This document shows positions 43,841 to 52,144 of a DNA stretch of 64,000 nt, piece after piece. Both the position numbers and the translations under genes were made by a program. The stretch spans positions 124,001 through 188,000 of the forward strand of contig SVHH01000004.1 of assembly GCA_015055945.1 (NCBI GenBank), written 5' to 3'. The stretch comes from Clostridiales bacterium. GTDB lineage: Bacteria > Bacillota > Clostridia > Christensenellales > Borkfalkiaceae. Position 1 is the first letter of the stretch, and each line of letters begins with the position of its first letter. The notes under the pieces are model-generated. The model was not told the origin of the DNA. It ran no database searches and saw only the letters and a program-made list of their open reading frames with translations.

Positions 43841-44017
43841 ATGGCAAAAAATAAACCAATAGGGGATAATGCAAGAGTTGGAGCGGTAAAGGGAAGAACC
43901 CAAACATACAATCCCAAAACTGATAGTTGGGTTAAAAGGGATACTTCAACAGGAAGGTTTATGGACAATAAGACATCATCTAATACACCGTTCAAGGGTG
44001 TAAGAAAGGAAAAGTAA
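43841..44017 (+). CDS. 58-residue basic protein of the defence-like cluster
   Basis: ATG 43841 follows TAAGGAG. The peptide begins MAKNKPIGDNARVGAVKGRT and contains YNPKTDSWVKRDTSTGRFMD and onward: lysine/arginine-rich, with no membrane helix and probably little fixed structure. The GDNARxGAVKxR...TGRFM pattern looks like a small conserved family I have seen in mobile contexts, without known function. It lies between the protease gene and the HAD gene with short gaps, so it is in the operon. Confidence 0.72.
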   Translation: MAKNKPIGDNARVGAVKGRTQTYNPKTDSWVKRDTSTGRFMDNKTSSNTPFKGVRKEK

Positions 44018-44023
44018 TAAAAT

Positions 44024-45208
44024 ATGAAAAATTATTTAGATAATAGAAAAGGGAAAGAGGCCAAGCCGGTTGTTGCAATTTGCTATGATTTTGATAAGAC
44101 ACTATCTCCCGATAATATGCAGGCACAAGGCTATATTCAATCGGTTGGTTATGATGTTACTGATGATTTTTGGACAAAATCCAATGGATTGGCAATAGAA
44201 AACGAGATGGATCAAAATCTTGCATATATGTACTTAATGATTACTGAAGCGGATGGGCAACTTGTGGTAAACAAGAAAAATCTTCAAGAATATGGTGCTA
44301 AAGTGCAATTGTTTCCTGGTGTCAATGAATGGTTTGAGCGTATTAATGCTTATGGTGAAGAAAAGGGGGTAATTGTAGAACATTATATAATTTCCTCAGG
44401 GTTAAAAGAAATGATAGAGGGAACTGCTTTGGCAAAAAAGGGAGTTTTTGAACGAATTTATGCAAGTTCTTTCTTTTACAATGAAAAAGGAGCAGCTAAA
44501 TGGCCTGCTCAAGTTGTTAACTATACAAATAAAACACAGTTTTTATTTCGAATAGAAAAAGGGACATTAGATATAAATGACCCAGGTGTGAACGATAGTT
44601 TTGATGATGACGAAATAAGAGTTCCCTTTAGGAATATGATATACATTGGTGATAGCGATACGGACGTGCCTTGCATGAAACTGGTAAACGCTTACGGTGG
44701 ACATTCCGTTGCTGTGTATAATCCTGCGACAAAAGATAAAACTCTTGCGTATAAAATGATGAGAGAAAAAAGAATAAGGTATTATGCAGCGGCAGATTAT
44801 TCCGAAGGGAAGGACTTAGATTTGTTGGTAAAAAACATTATAGACAGGACTGTATATAATGAAAATCTTGAGAACATATATTATGCACAATTGAGCGAAC
44901 AGCGTAAAAATGATGCTTCGCAAAGTGAAGAAGAAAGAGTAAAGGGCGAATTAACGATTGCATTAGAAAATTCTCGTAGTTATGCAACCACTCACATAGT
45001 GATTTCTAAAATGCATGAAATAAGTAGTTGGACAAAAACAGAGAAAGAAGAATTATTTAGGATTGCATTAGAAAATAGTCAAGTCAGCGGTATTTTATGT
45101 GATGTGGATGTAAGAACCTTTTTTGAGGGATTAATAAAGAAATTAAAAGCACAAAGTGAAAATGCAAAAAAAATTAAAGAAATAATAACAAGAAAAGATT
45201 CTATTTGA
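44024..45208 (+). CDS. HAD-superfamily hydrolase
   Basis: In this 394-aa protein, VVAICYDFDKTLS gives the HAD nucleophile pair Asp22 and Asp24, and YIGDSDTDVPCMKLV is motif IV. HYIISSGLKEMIEG supplies motif II. A helical C-terminal region of about 100 residues is added to the fold. It is probably a phosphatase; the substrate is unknown. It starts 6 nt after the 58-aa gene. Similar HAD genes recur in accessory islands, but a role in defence is not established. Confidence 0.78.
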   Translation: MKNYLDNRKGKEAKPVVAICYDFDKTLSPDNMQAQGYIQSVGYDVTDDFWTKSNGLAIENEMDQNLAYMYLMITEADGQLVVNKKNLQEYGAKVQLFPGVNEWFERINAYGEEKGVIVEHYIISSGLKEMIEGTALAKKGVFERIYASSFFYNEKGAAKWPAQVVNYTNKTQFLFRIEKGTLDINDPGVNDSFDDDEIRVPFRNMIYIGDSDTDVPCMKLVNAYGGHSVAVYNPATKDKTLAYKMMREKRIRYYAAADYSEGKDLDLLVKNIIDRTVYNENLENIYYAQLSEQRKNDASQSEEERVKGELTIALENSRSYATTHIVISKMHEISSWTKTEKEELFRIALENSQVSGILCDVDVRTFFEGLIKKLKAQSENAKKIKEIITRKDSI

Positions 45209-45274
45209 GCATGGAAGATACGATTAGGTGATTAAATACTTTCATGCGATATTTATAGAGTTTAGGAGAAAACT

Positions 45275-45676
45275 ATGGATTGGAAAGATTTAGCACCGTG
45301 GATTGCAATAGCGATAACGTTATCGTTGTCTATACTTGTACCGCTATTTACTCAAATAGCAAATAATGCGCATCAAATGAAGATGCAAAAAGAAAAGCTT
45401 GATTATGAAAGAGCGCAAGAAAAAGAAAAGGTATACAAAGCCTTTCTTCTAAATGTCGGTGGCGCAATAGCGCATGCTACTGGTGAGGCATTGATAGAGG
45501 CCGGTGCAAGTGTGTATCAAATATATTTATATGCACCAACAGAATGGTGGGAAGATTTAGATGCTTTGGCTACATATATAAGAAAATATGAGTGGACAAA
45601 AGCTGAAGAAATAATGCAAAAATTAGGGAAACTTATTTCGGAAGAGTTAAATAAAAATAAAGAAAAGGAGAATTAA
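45275..45676 (+). CDS. Membrane-anchored hypothetical protein
   Basis: This 133-aa protein has one N-terminal membrane helix (APWIAIAITLSLSILVPLFT), then a charged coiled-coil-like segment (residues 30-55), then a soluble helical domain. It overlaps the next gene by one base (TAATG), so the two are coupled. TAGGAG precedes the ATG. I do not recognise it. The layout (anchor, coil, soluble domain) would suit a membrane-tethered partner. Confidence 0.6.
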   Translation: MDWKDLAPWIAIAITLSLSILVPLFTQIANNAHQMKMQKEKLDYERAQEKEKVYKAFLLNVGGAIAHATGEALIEAGASVYQIYLYAPTEWWEDLDALATYIRKYEWTKAEEIMQKLGKLISEELNKNKEKEN

Positions 45677-45957
45677 TGATTTTATATAAATTAATAGCAG
45701 GACTTTTTAAAGGAATAAGATTAATTATGCCTAAGCCTGGTAGCGTATTAAAAGCTATTGGGTTTATAGGCGTCGTTTTAGGTTTTATTTTAAACTATTT
45801 AATATTAAAACCTATTAGATTTTTAGCGTATACGTTTTGTGGTTTGTTTATTTATCAAAAGGGGGCAAACCATCCTGTTGTTGGCGCAATAGGTTATATG
45901 TTGTTTTTTGTGTTGTTTGTAGGATTGGCTACAAATTTAATATCAATAGCAATATAA
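45676..45957 (+). CDS. Small membrane protein
   Basis: This 93-aa protein has two or three membrane helices: VLKAIGFIGVVLGFILNYLI, FLAYTFCGLFIY and YMLFFVLFVGLATNLISIAI. It is basic at the N-terminus. Its start codon overlaps the stop of the gene before. No family is recognised. The pair with the previous protein probably forms one membrane complex. Confidence 0.58.
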   Translation: MILYKLIAGLFKGIRLIMPKPGSVLKAIGFIGVVLGFILNYLILKPIRFLAYTFCGLFIYQKGANHPVVGAIGYMLFFVLFVGLATNLISIAI

Positions 45958-46011
45958 TAATGAAAAATGAAAAAGTAGATATTTTTATTATCTTGAACAA
46001 AAGAGGGTATT

Positions 46012-47466
46012 ATGGCAAAAATAACAGAAATTTATGACTTAAACAAAACTCAACATGAAATAGATTTTATAAATATTGACCCAGAATTTGATACGCAAAT
46101 GTTTATTGATCCGTATTGGATTTCTAAACAAGACAATGAATTTACAATTAGATGTGATTCGCTGATAAAAAGTTTTTTCACGCAATTAATTACGTTAATT
46201 AAAGAAAATAAAATGCAAAAAGCACTAAAACTATGCGAGAATTTGCGTGAAAGCAGTGATGTTTGTTTGGGATATGCTAAACAAAGAGGCACATCCGGAA
46301 GTGGGATGGGACCTGCAATAATTCGTGACTTTTGCTTTGCCTTGCAGAGAAGTGTTGCTGTGGAAAAGGATATATTGGTTAATATTGAAGACGTTAAAGT
46401 TTTTTTAGAAAATATAGATGTTGACCGGATTTCTGATATGGTAGCTAATATTATTAGAAAGCCACTTCTTGAGTATACTGAATTGCAATGTAAAAATTAT
46501 AATATTCCAATAGTTGACGATCATAGTAATTATTATTGGGATGGGAAAAAACTTTCTTGGGAACGGGTAAATTGTAAACATCTCATAATAAACGGAAAGA
46601 AAATATTATTGGTGCCTAAGGCTATAGTTTCTTCTGCTAATAAGTATACGAATTTTAATTTTGTACAGCATTATATTTTAAATGCGCTGCAAGAATACCA
46701 CTTGGATGAAAAAACAAGTTTGGTCCAAAAAAGGAAAAATGGGGTACAGTATGTAACTAAAAAATCTATACGCGAATCTCTAGAAAAAGAAAATATTAAT
46801 ATTGACAAGAGTTTCTGTGAAAGTTTCGCAATCGAACACCCGGAAGTGTTCAATTTATTTAAAAACGAGATAATCCAAAAATACCTTGAGAGTATAGGTC
46901 AAGATAAAAAGGTAGAAAAAGATAGTATTATCGAAAACGCTAAATCCTTAAAAGAGAGATTATTAAAGATACTTCCCGGTAAAAAGGAAGAGAGTGCATA
47001 TCAAGATATTATATTTGATATTATAATATTCCTATTAGGGGATAGAATTTGTAATCCATATAAAGAGGTTAAAATTCATAATGGTAGAAAGAGGGTCGAT
47101 ATTGGTTGCCTAAATTGCGCAAAAGAAGGAGTTTTAAGAGATATTATAGATATATATAGGTTAAATCTTACATTGATAATGTTTGAATGTAAAAATTATA
47201 CAAACGACGTGGCAAATCCTGAAATAGACCAATTAGCTGGAAGATTTTCTCCTACAAGAGCACAAAGTGGGTTTCTTGTTTTTAGAAAGATTGAAAATTA
47301 TGATTTATTGATTAAAAGATGTCAAGATACATATAGAGATCAAAGAGGATTAATTATACCTTTAACCGACGATGATATCGTGGAGATGTTGCAGTCTGTA
47401 ATTGAAGGGGAAAATAAATTTGACTCGGTAGTACGTAGAAAGATTATGGAAGTTGTGCAAAATTAA
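46012..47466 (+). CDS. Uncharacterised protein with C-terminal PD-(D/E)XK nuclease signature
   Basis: This 484-aa soluble protein has a first 300 residues that match nothing I know. The C-terminal part shows RKRVDIG (Asp363), about 30 residues later LIMFECKNY (Glu392, Lys394), and then a QLAGRF helix: the spacing and residues of the restriction-endonuclease-like fold. It may cut nucleic acid as a stand-alone defence effector or as part of this cluster. An AAGAGGG site precedes ATG 46012. AT-rich composition matches the neighbouring island genes. Confidence 0.62.
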   Translation: MAKITEIYDLNKTQHEIDFINIDPEFDTQMFIDPYWISKQDNEFTIRCDSLIKSFFTQLITLIKENKMQKALKLCENLRESSDVCLGYAKQRGTSGSGMGPAIIRDFCFALQRSVAVEKDILVNIEDVKVFLENIDVDRISDMVANIIRKPLLEYTELQCKNYNIPIVDDHSNYYWDGKKLSWERVNCKHLIINGKKILLVPKAIVSSANKYTNFNFVQHYILNALQEYHLDEKTSLVQKRKNGVQYVTKKSIRESLEKENINIDKSFCESFAIEHPEVFNLFKNEIIQKYLESIGQDKKVEKDSIIENAKSLKERLLKILPGKKEESAYQDIIFDIIIFLLGDRICNPYKEVKIHNGRKRVDIGCLNCAKEGVLRDIIDIYRLNLTLIMFECKNYTNDVANPEIDQLAGRFSPTRAQSGFLVFRKIENYDLLIKRCQDTYRDQRGLIIPLTDDDIVEMLQSVIEGENKFDSVVRRKIMEVVQN

Positions 47467-47747
47467 TAAAAATCACTCTCGACGAGATTTGATATTAGGG
47501 GTAAGCTGTAGATAAACAGAAGTTTCGTTTTCTAAAATTCATAGTATTGCTATTGCTTTTTATAACGTGCGCTATCTTTCATAGTATTTATTTTATACCG
47601 TTTAGAATTGCATAAAAACTGGAATTATTAAAATTTTCGTGATTTGTGATTAAATCCCAACGGGGAAGTGTTGATTTGAGCCGTTTTTGGAGTCGAAAAG
47701 CGCTGGAATTATTTTGCTTCAAAAGTTAATTTCAGTTACTAAAAATA

Positions 47748-47761
47748 CAAACAAACGTTCG
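47748..47761 (+). promoter_or_regulatory. LexA/DinR-like box without an adjacent gene
   Basis: CAAACAAACGTTCG differs from the Gram-positive SOS box CGAAC-N4-GTTCG at one fixed position. No ORF follows on either side within 180 bases, so it may be a remnant or chance. Confidence 0.3.
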
Positions 47762-47834
47762 TATTTCAACAAAAATATTATTGATTATTGTTTATATTGT
47801 TGAATAACATTTATATCATTAAATTTTGAACGGA

Positions 47835-47876
47835 CTCCTAAGCGACCGATTTGGGTTCGAGTCCCGACGGGAAGAC
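47835..47876 (+). pseudogene. 3' half of a tRNA-Arg(CCT)-type gene (island end)
   Basis: The sequence begins inside an anticodon loop, CTCCTAA. It continues with GCGAC, a variable loop, a T-arm (TTGGG TTCGAGT CCCGA), an acceptor strand CGGGAAG and A-CCA. No matching 5' half lies upstream; sequence before CTCCTAA is AT-rich and cannot pair. This is the form left by integration at a tRNA anticodon loop. A weak echo, CCCAACGGGGAAG, lies at about 47658. The rest of the 482-base gap shows no ORF. Confidence 0.65.
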
Positions 47877-47877
47877 C

Positions 47878-47921
47878 AAAAAACAGCCTTTTTCGAGCAG
47901 AAAAAGGCTGTTTTTATTTGG
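47878..47921. terminator. Bidirectional terminator at the island end
   Basis: AAAAACAGCCTTTTT and AAAAAGGCTGTTTTT surround a short loop. It serves the half-tRNA side and the minus-strand lipoprotein gene. Confidence 0.8.
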
Positions 47922-47948
47922 ATAAAATTATAGTCGATTTATTAAATT

Positions 47949-49133
47949 TTACTTAACTTCGGGTAAAGTTAAGTTAGTAGTTCCGATATTGATAAGTTCT
48001 TGTGAGAAACCTTTATGCGTTTGAAGCTCGTCTTCATCATTGTAATCAACGATGTTGAGTGATTTAAGTGCGTCGTTTTCAAAACAAATCTTAACTGATT
48101 CAAAAACGTTACCTTGAATAATTAAATTTGTTGCGTAGTAACAATGATTATCTTCATCGTAGGTAAAGCCGTCATAACTATTGTAGAACATAGCGCCGTA
48201 ACTCATCGTCGTTTGTATCATTTGGTAAGAAGTCATTTGACTGTTGTCTTGAACTTTATACCAAACACCTTCAACTTCTTGATAAACGTAATAATTAGAG
48301 CCGTCTTTTTCAGCATATAACTCTTCAGTTAAAAGGTCGTTATCATATTTTCTTTGACGAACTACGTTGCCGTCGCTTTCATAGATGGTGTATTCGCCGG
48401 GGTTTTCAATAGGTCCAATGGTGAACTTACCGTTTGCAACACCACTAGCAGCAATAGCAATCAAAGTATTATACCAAATAGTTTTAGAAACTTGATAGGG
48501 ACCAGTAACAACGTCTTCTTTTTCAGGTGTGCCGCAGTGGATGCATTCACCTTTCGAGAAAATATGAGAGCCTATTGCACCGCTTTCAAAGGTTTTAGAT
48601 CCTGATGCGCCGCATTCGCAAGAGTAGAAATATAAAGCTTTGCTCTTACAAGTAGCGGCTGATGATAAGTATTTATCGGTTGCAACTTGTTTAGAATAAT
48701 CGTGAGTATGTCCAGGTACTAAAAGGTTGCCGTATTCTTGGTTACAAACCGAACATTTTGCTTTTTGAGTTTCAGTTGCCGTGCCGCCTTTATGTGCTTC
48801 TAGTGTAGATTTTTTTCCACAAGAGCATTCATACCAGTGATTATCTGTGTTGTATTTTAGGTTGCTATAACTATGGGTGTGGTCGGGGGATAAAAAGTCG
48901 CCATATTCTTGACCACAAACTTCACATTGTGCTTTAGCAGTTTCAGTAGCGATGCCGCCGTAGTGTTTTTCTTGATCCTTTGTATCGCCGCAAGAACATA
49001 CGTTCCAGTGCGCTTTGGAATCAGATGCCATTTTGTATTCGTGTTCGTGTGGAGTTTGTCCATCACAAGCACCTAGTGCCATTGGCGATAACGAAAGAAT
49101 TAAAGAGAGCATAAAAACCACAAATTTTTTCAA
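47949..49133 (-). CDS. Lipoprotein with tandem Cys/His-rich repeats
   Basis: This 394-aa protein has a signal peptide with lipobox ALGAC near residue 23. About four repeats of roughly 45 residues follow, with the pattern H(x)H(x)nHWxCSCG...HxGGxATEtxxAxCxVCGQEYG (residues 30-200). The cysteines and histidines are arranged as in metal-binding ribbons. The C-terminal 190 residues form a separate beta-rich domain. It is probably surface-anchored; the role is unknown. It starts at TTG 49133 with GGAGG 9 nt upstream; no other start is nearer. Confidence 0.72.
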   Translation of the reverse strand: MKKFVVFMLSLILSLSPMALGACDGQTPHEHEYKMASDSKAHWNVCSCGDTKDQEKHYGGIATETAKAQCEVCGQEYGDFLSPDHTHSYSNLKYNTDNHWYECSCGKKSTLEAHKGGTATETQKAKCSVCNQEYGNLLVPGHTHDYSKQVATDKYLSSAATCKSKALYFYSCECGASGSKTFESGAIGSHIFSKGECIHCGTPEKEDVVTGPYQVSKTIWYNTLIAIAASGVANGKFTIGPIENPGEYTIYESDGNVVRQRKYDNDLLTEELYAEKDGSNYYVYQEVEGVWYKVQDNSQMTSYQMIQTTMSYGAMFYNSYDGFTYDEDNHCYYATNLIIQGNVFESVKICFENDALKSLNIVDYNDEDELQTHKGFSQELINIGTTNLTLPEVK

Positions 49134-49265
49134 AGTACTTTCCTCCAGAAGTAATATAGTCTAATTATATCACTAATATCAAATTAAATCAATAAGTAGA
49201 TGAAAATTAACACATCATAATATGTCGTAGTCTATTAATATTTGATTATAATTATCAAACAAGTA

Positions 49266-49294
49266 TTGACTTTAGCCAGCTACTGTGGTATTAT
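49266..49294 (+). promoter_or_regulatory. Promoter of the polysaccharide cluster
   Basis: TTGACT (49266-49271), 17 bp and TATTAT (49289-49294) lie about 35 nt before ATG 49328. It is the only clear promoter seen before the long run of closely spaced plus-strand genes. Confidence 0.65.
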
Positions 49295-49327
49295 ATATTA
49301 TATTATAATATATAAGATGGGTATTTA

Positions 49328-50509
49328 ATGGAGCGTTTTGATAAAAAGGTGTATTTGTCATCACCTACAATGCATGGCGAAGAATTAAAGTTTATGACAG
49401 AGGCATATCAAACAAATTGGATGTCTACTATTGGTGAGAATATAAATCAAGTTGAAAAAATTACTTGTGAAAAAGTCGGGTGCAAATATGCCGTTGCGCT
49501 TTCTTGCGGTACGGCTGCTTTACATTTAGCGGTAAAACTCGCTGGGGTAAAACAAGGGGATAAGGTTTTTTGTTCCGATATGACTTTTGCAGCAACCTTA
49601 AACTCGGTTGTTTATGAAAAGGCAGAGCCTATTTTTATCGATTCTGAATACGAAACTTGGAATATGGACCCTATAGCGCTTGAAAAGGCGTTCGAAAAAT
49701 ATCCAGAAGTTAAAGTGGTCGTGCTTGCTAACTTGTACGGAACACCCGCTAAACTTGATGAAATTGTTACAATTTGCAAAAAGCACAACGCAATTTTAGT
49801 AGAAGATGCGGCAGAGTCGCTTGGGGCAACCTTTAAGGGCGTTCAAACTGGCTCGTTTGGTAATTATAATGCTATTTCTTTTAACGGAAATAAAATTATA
49901 ACGGGCTCTTCTGGGGGCATGTTATTAACCGATGATGAAAATGCTGCATTAAAGGCAAGAAAATGGTCTACGCAAAGTCGTGAAAACGCACCTTGGTATC
50001 AGCACGAAGAAATTGGTTACAATTATCGCATGAGTAATGTAGTTGCGGGTGTGGTTAGGGGACAATATCCATATCTAGAAGAACACATCGCACAAAAAAA
50101 GGCAATTTATGAAAGATATAAAGAAGGGTTTAAAGATTTACCTGTGAAGATGAATCCGTACGATCCTAATGTTTGTGAACCTAATTTTTGGCTTTCTTGT
50201 ATGATTATAGACAAAGATACAATGTGTAAGCAAGAAAGATCAGCACTTGTAGCAACTTACGTAAAAGAAAAAGGGAAGAGTTGCCCAACTGAGATTTTGG
50301 AAAAACTTAATGAACTTAACGCGGAAGGTAGACCAATATGGAAACCGATGCACATGCAACCGATATATTGCAAAAATGATTTTATTTATGTAAACGGTGA
50401 TATCGGAGCGGATATTTTTGAACGCGGCTTGTGTCTGCCAAGCGATAATAAGATGACAGAAAAAGAGCAAGAAGTAATTATAGAAGTTATAAAAAGTTGT
50501 TTTAAGTGA
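49328..50509 (+). CDS. DegT/DnrJ/EryC1 family sugar aminotransferase
   Basis: This 393-aa PLP enzyme transfers an amino group to a nucleotide-linked keto sugar. CGTAALHLAVKLAGV is the PLP phosphate cup, EDAAESLGA follows, and the Schiff-base lysine is Lys189 in SFNGNKIITGSSGGM. WMSTIGENINQVE and the C-terminal IWKPMHMQPIY fit PglE/PseC-like enzymes of amino-sugar routes. The next gene is a PglC-like transferase, which suggests a lipid-linked amino sugar (bacillosamine-like) begins the chain. The matching dehydratase is not in view. Confidence 0.88.
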   Translation: MERFDKKVYLSSPTMHGEELKFMTEAYQTNWMSTIGENINQVEKITCEKVGCKYAVALSCGTAALHLAVKLAGVKQGDKVFCSDMTFAATLNSVVYEKAEPIFIDSEYETWNMDPIALEKAFEKYPEVKVVVLANLYGTPAKLDEIVTICKKHNAILVEDAAESLGATFKGVQTGSFGNYNAISFNGNKIITGSSGGMLLTDDENAALKARKWSTQSRENAPWYQHEEIGYNYRMSNVVAGVVRGQYPYLEEHIAQKKAIYERYKEGFKDLPVKMNPYDPNVCEPNFWLSCMIIDKDTMCKQERSALVATYVKEKGKSCPTEILEKLNELNAEGRPIWKPMHMQPIYCKNDFIYVNGDIGADIFERGLCLPSDNKMTEKEQEVIIEVIKSCFK

Positions 50510-50511
50510 TT

Positions 50512-51300
50512 ATGGGAATAGAGTATTTGTTATCACAATGGTGGGGAATTTTATTGTTAACTATTGTATCGTTGGCAGTTTTGGTTTTAATTTCCGCACT
50601 GCTATATAAGCCTTTGTTTAAGCGTGTTTACGACGTAGTATTGTCCGCTTTGGCAATTATAGTTTTATCGCCGATTTTAATAGTGTTGACAATTTTAGGC
50701 GCTATCAAAATGAAAGGGAATCCGTTCTTTACACAGTTGCGACCAGGTCGTATTTGTAAACGCACTGGAAAAGAAAAGATTTTTAAGTTGATTAAATTTA
50801 GAACGATGACTTGTGAAAAGGATGCTGACGGAAACTTTTTGCCAGATGAAGTGCGTTTGACTAAATATGGAAGAATGCTTAGGAGTACTTCTCTTGATGA
50901 ACTTCCAGAGTTGTTTAATATCTTTTTAGGACATATGTCAATCGTTGGACCTAGACCTCAACTCGTACGCGATATGGTGTTTATGAGTGAAAATGAACGC
51001 AAACGCCATAGTGTGCGCCCAGGCTTAACAGGTTTAGCGCAAGTAAACGGTAGAAACAACATTACATGGGAAGAAAAGTTTGATTGGGATATAAAATACA
51101 TACAAAAAATTTCCTTGTGGAAAGATATCGCAATTATACTTAAAACCGTTTTGAAAGTTCTAAAGCGAAGCGACGTTGAACGCGAAGGGACTGTTTCTGA
51201 CATAGATTTGGGTGATTATCTTTTGCAAGAAAATAAAATTACCAAAGAAGAGTATGCCGAAAAGCAAATACAGGCAAAAGAATTGATAAAAGGAAAATAA
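50512..51300 (+). CDS. Polyprenyl-phosphate sugar phosphotransferase (initiating transferase)
   Basis: This 262-aa protein has an N-terminal membrane helix, a second re-entrant hydrophobic helix (VLSALAIIVLSPILIVLTIL) and the catalytic domain of PglC/WcaJ C-terminal type: KLIKFRTMTCE, LRSTSLDELPELFNIF, MSIVGPRPQL and RPGLTGLAQVNGRN. It loads the first sugar phosphate onto undecaprenyl phosphate. ATG 50512 or GTG 50506 (overlapping the previous stop) could start it; neither has a good ribosome site. Confidence 0.9.
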   Translation: MGIEYLLSQWWGILLLTIVSLAVLVLISALLYKPLFKRVYDVVLSALAIIVLSPILIVLTILGAIKMKGNPFFTQLRPGRICKRTGKEKIFKLIKFRTMTCEKDADGNFLPDEVRLTKYGRMLRSTSLDELPELFNIFLGHMSIVGPRPQLVRDMVFMSENERKRHSVRPGLTGLAQVNGRNNITWEEKFDWDIKYIQKISLWKDIAIILKTVLKVLKRSDVEREGTVSDIDLGDYLLQENKITKEEYAEKQIQAKELIKGK

Positions 51301-51301
51301 A

Positions 51302-52144
51302 ATGGAAGGTTGGAAGTATTATAACCATGCGGTAATCCCAACGTGCGCGCCACATGAAGTTCCAGATTTAGAACCAATAAAAAGCGGACAAATATGGAAG
51401 GAATATCCAAAAGCGTTGTTTGCTAGGTGGACAGAAGACTTTGATTGTGATAAAGAAACTGATTGGTGGTATGTTATAAAAGATACTCAGTTTGATATAA
51501 CTACATTAAAATCAAAACGAAGATACGAAATAAATAAAGGAAATAAATTTTTTGATGTAAAACAGATTAATCCAATTGAGTATAAGATAGAATTATATAA
51601 TGTTCAAGTTGCAGCGTTTTCTGCTTATCCACAAAAATATAGACCAAATGTTGATAAAGAAAAATTTATAAAAAGTATTGATCAATGGGGTATATATGTA
51701 GTGCTTGGTGCTTTTTGTAAAGATAGCGGTGAATTAGCAGGATATGCTTTGTTACTACAACAAAGCAGTAAATATGTTGGTTTTAGTGTGCTTAAAACTA
51801 AACCAAATTATGAAAAATTTTGTGTTAATGCCGCCTTGGTAGAGGGTGTGCTTAAAAATTTCAATTCATTTTTAGAACAAGACGGCTATATTTGTGACGG
51901 AGCAAGAAGTATCAGTCACGAGACAGCCTTTCAAGATTATTTAGAGAAATATTTTGGTTTTAAAAAAGCATACTGCAAATTAAAAATTAAATATAATCCA
52001 AAATACAGTTGGTTGATAAAAATTCTTTATGTTTTTAGAAAAATTTTAATCAAGTTTGATGGAATAGGAATAGTTCATAATATTAATGCTGTTTTAAAGA
52101 TGGAAGAAATTTGTAGGAAACAGAAAAAGGAAAATAAAAAATGA
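51302..52144 (+). CDS. FemAB/GNAT-like acyltransferase of the polysaccharide cluster
   Basis: This 280-aa protein has no signal peptide. DWWYVIKDTQFDITTLKSKR and YEINKGNKFF early, and the later block GELAGYALLLQQSSKYVGFS, resemble the FemAB/GNAT fold seen in exopolysaccharide clusters. A strong basic C-terminus includes a possible membrane-associated helix. It probably adds an acyl or aminoacyl group to a sugar; the donor is unknown. It starts 1 nt after the previous stop and overlaps the next gene by ATGA. Confidence 0.6.
   Translation: MEGWKYYNHAVIPTCAPHEVPDLEPIKSGQIWKEYPKALFARWTEDFDCDKETDWWYVIKDTQFDITTLKSKRRYEINKGNKFFDVKQINPIEYKIELYNVQVAAFSAYPQKYRPNVDKEKFIKSIDQWGIYVVLGAFCKDSGELAGYALLLQQSSKYVGFSVLKTKPNYEKFCVNAALVEGVLKNFNSFLEQDGYICDGARSISHETAFQDYLEKYFGFKKAYCKLKIKYNPKYSWLIKILYVFRKILIKFDGIGIVHNINAVLKMEEICRKQKKENKK

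Noticed and set aside
38454-47842. Exact attL/attR pair formed by tRNA-Arg at 38422 and the half-tRNA at 47835
   Set aside because: They share only CTCCTAAG; T-arm and acceptor sequences differ, so the half-tRNA derives from a different tRNA copy.
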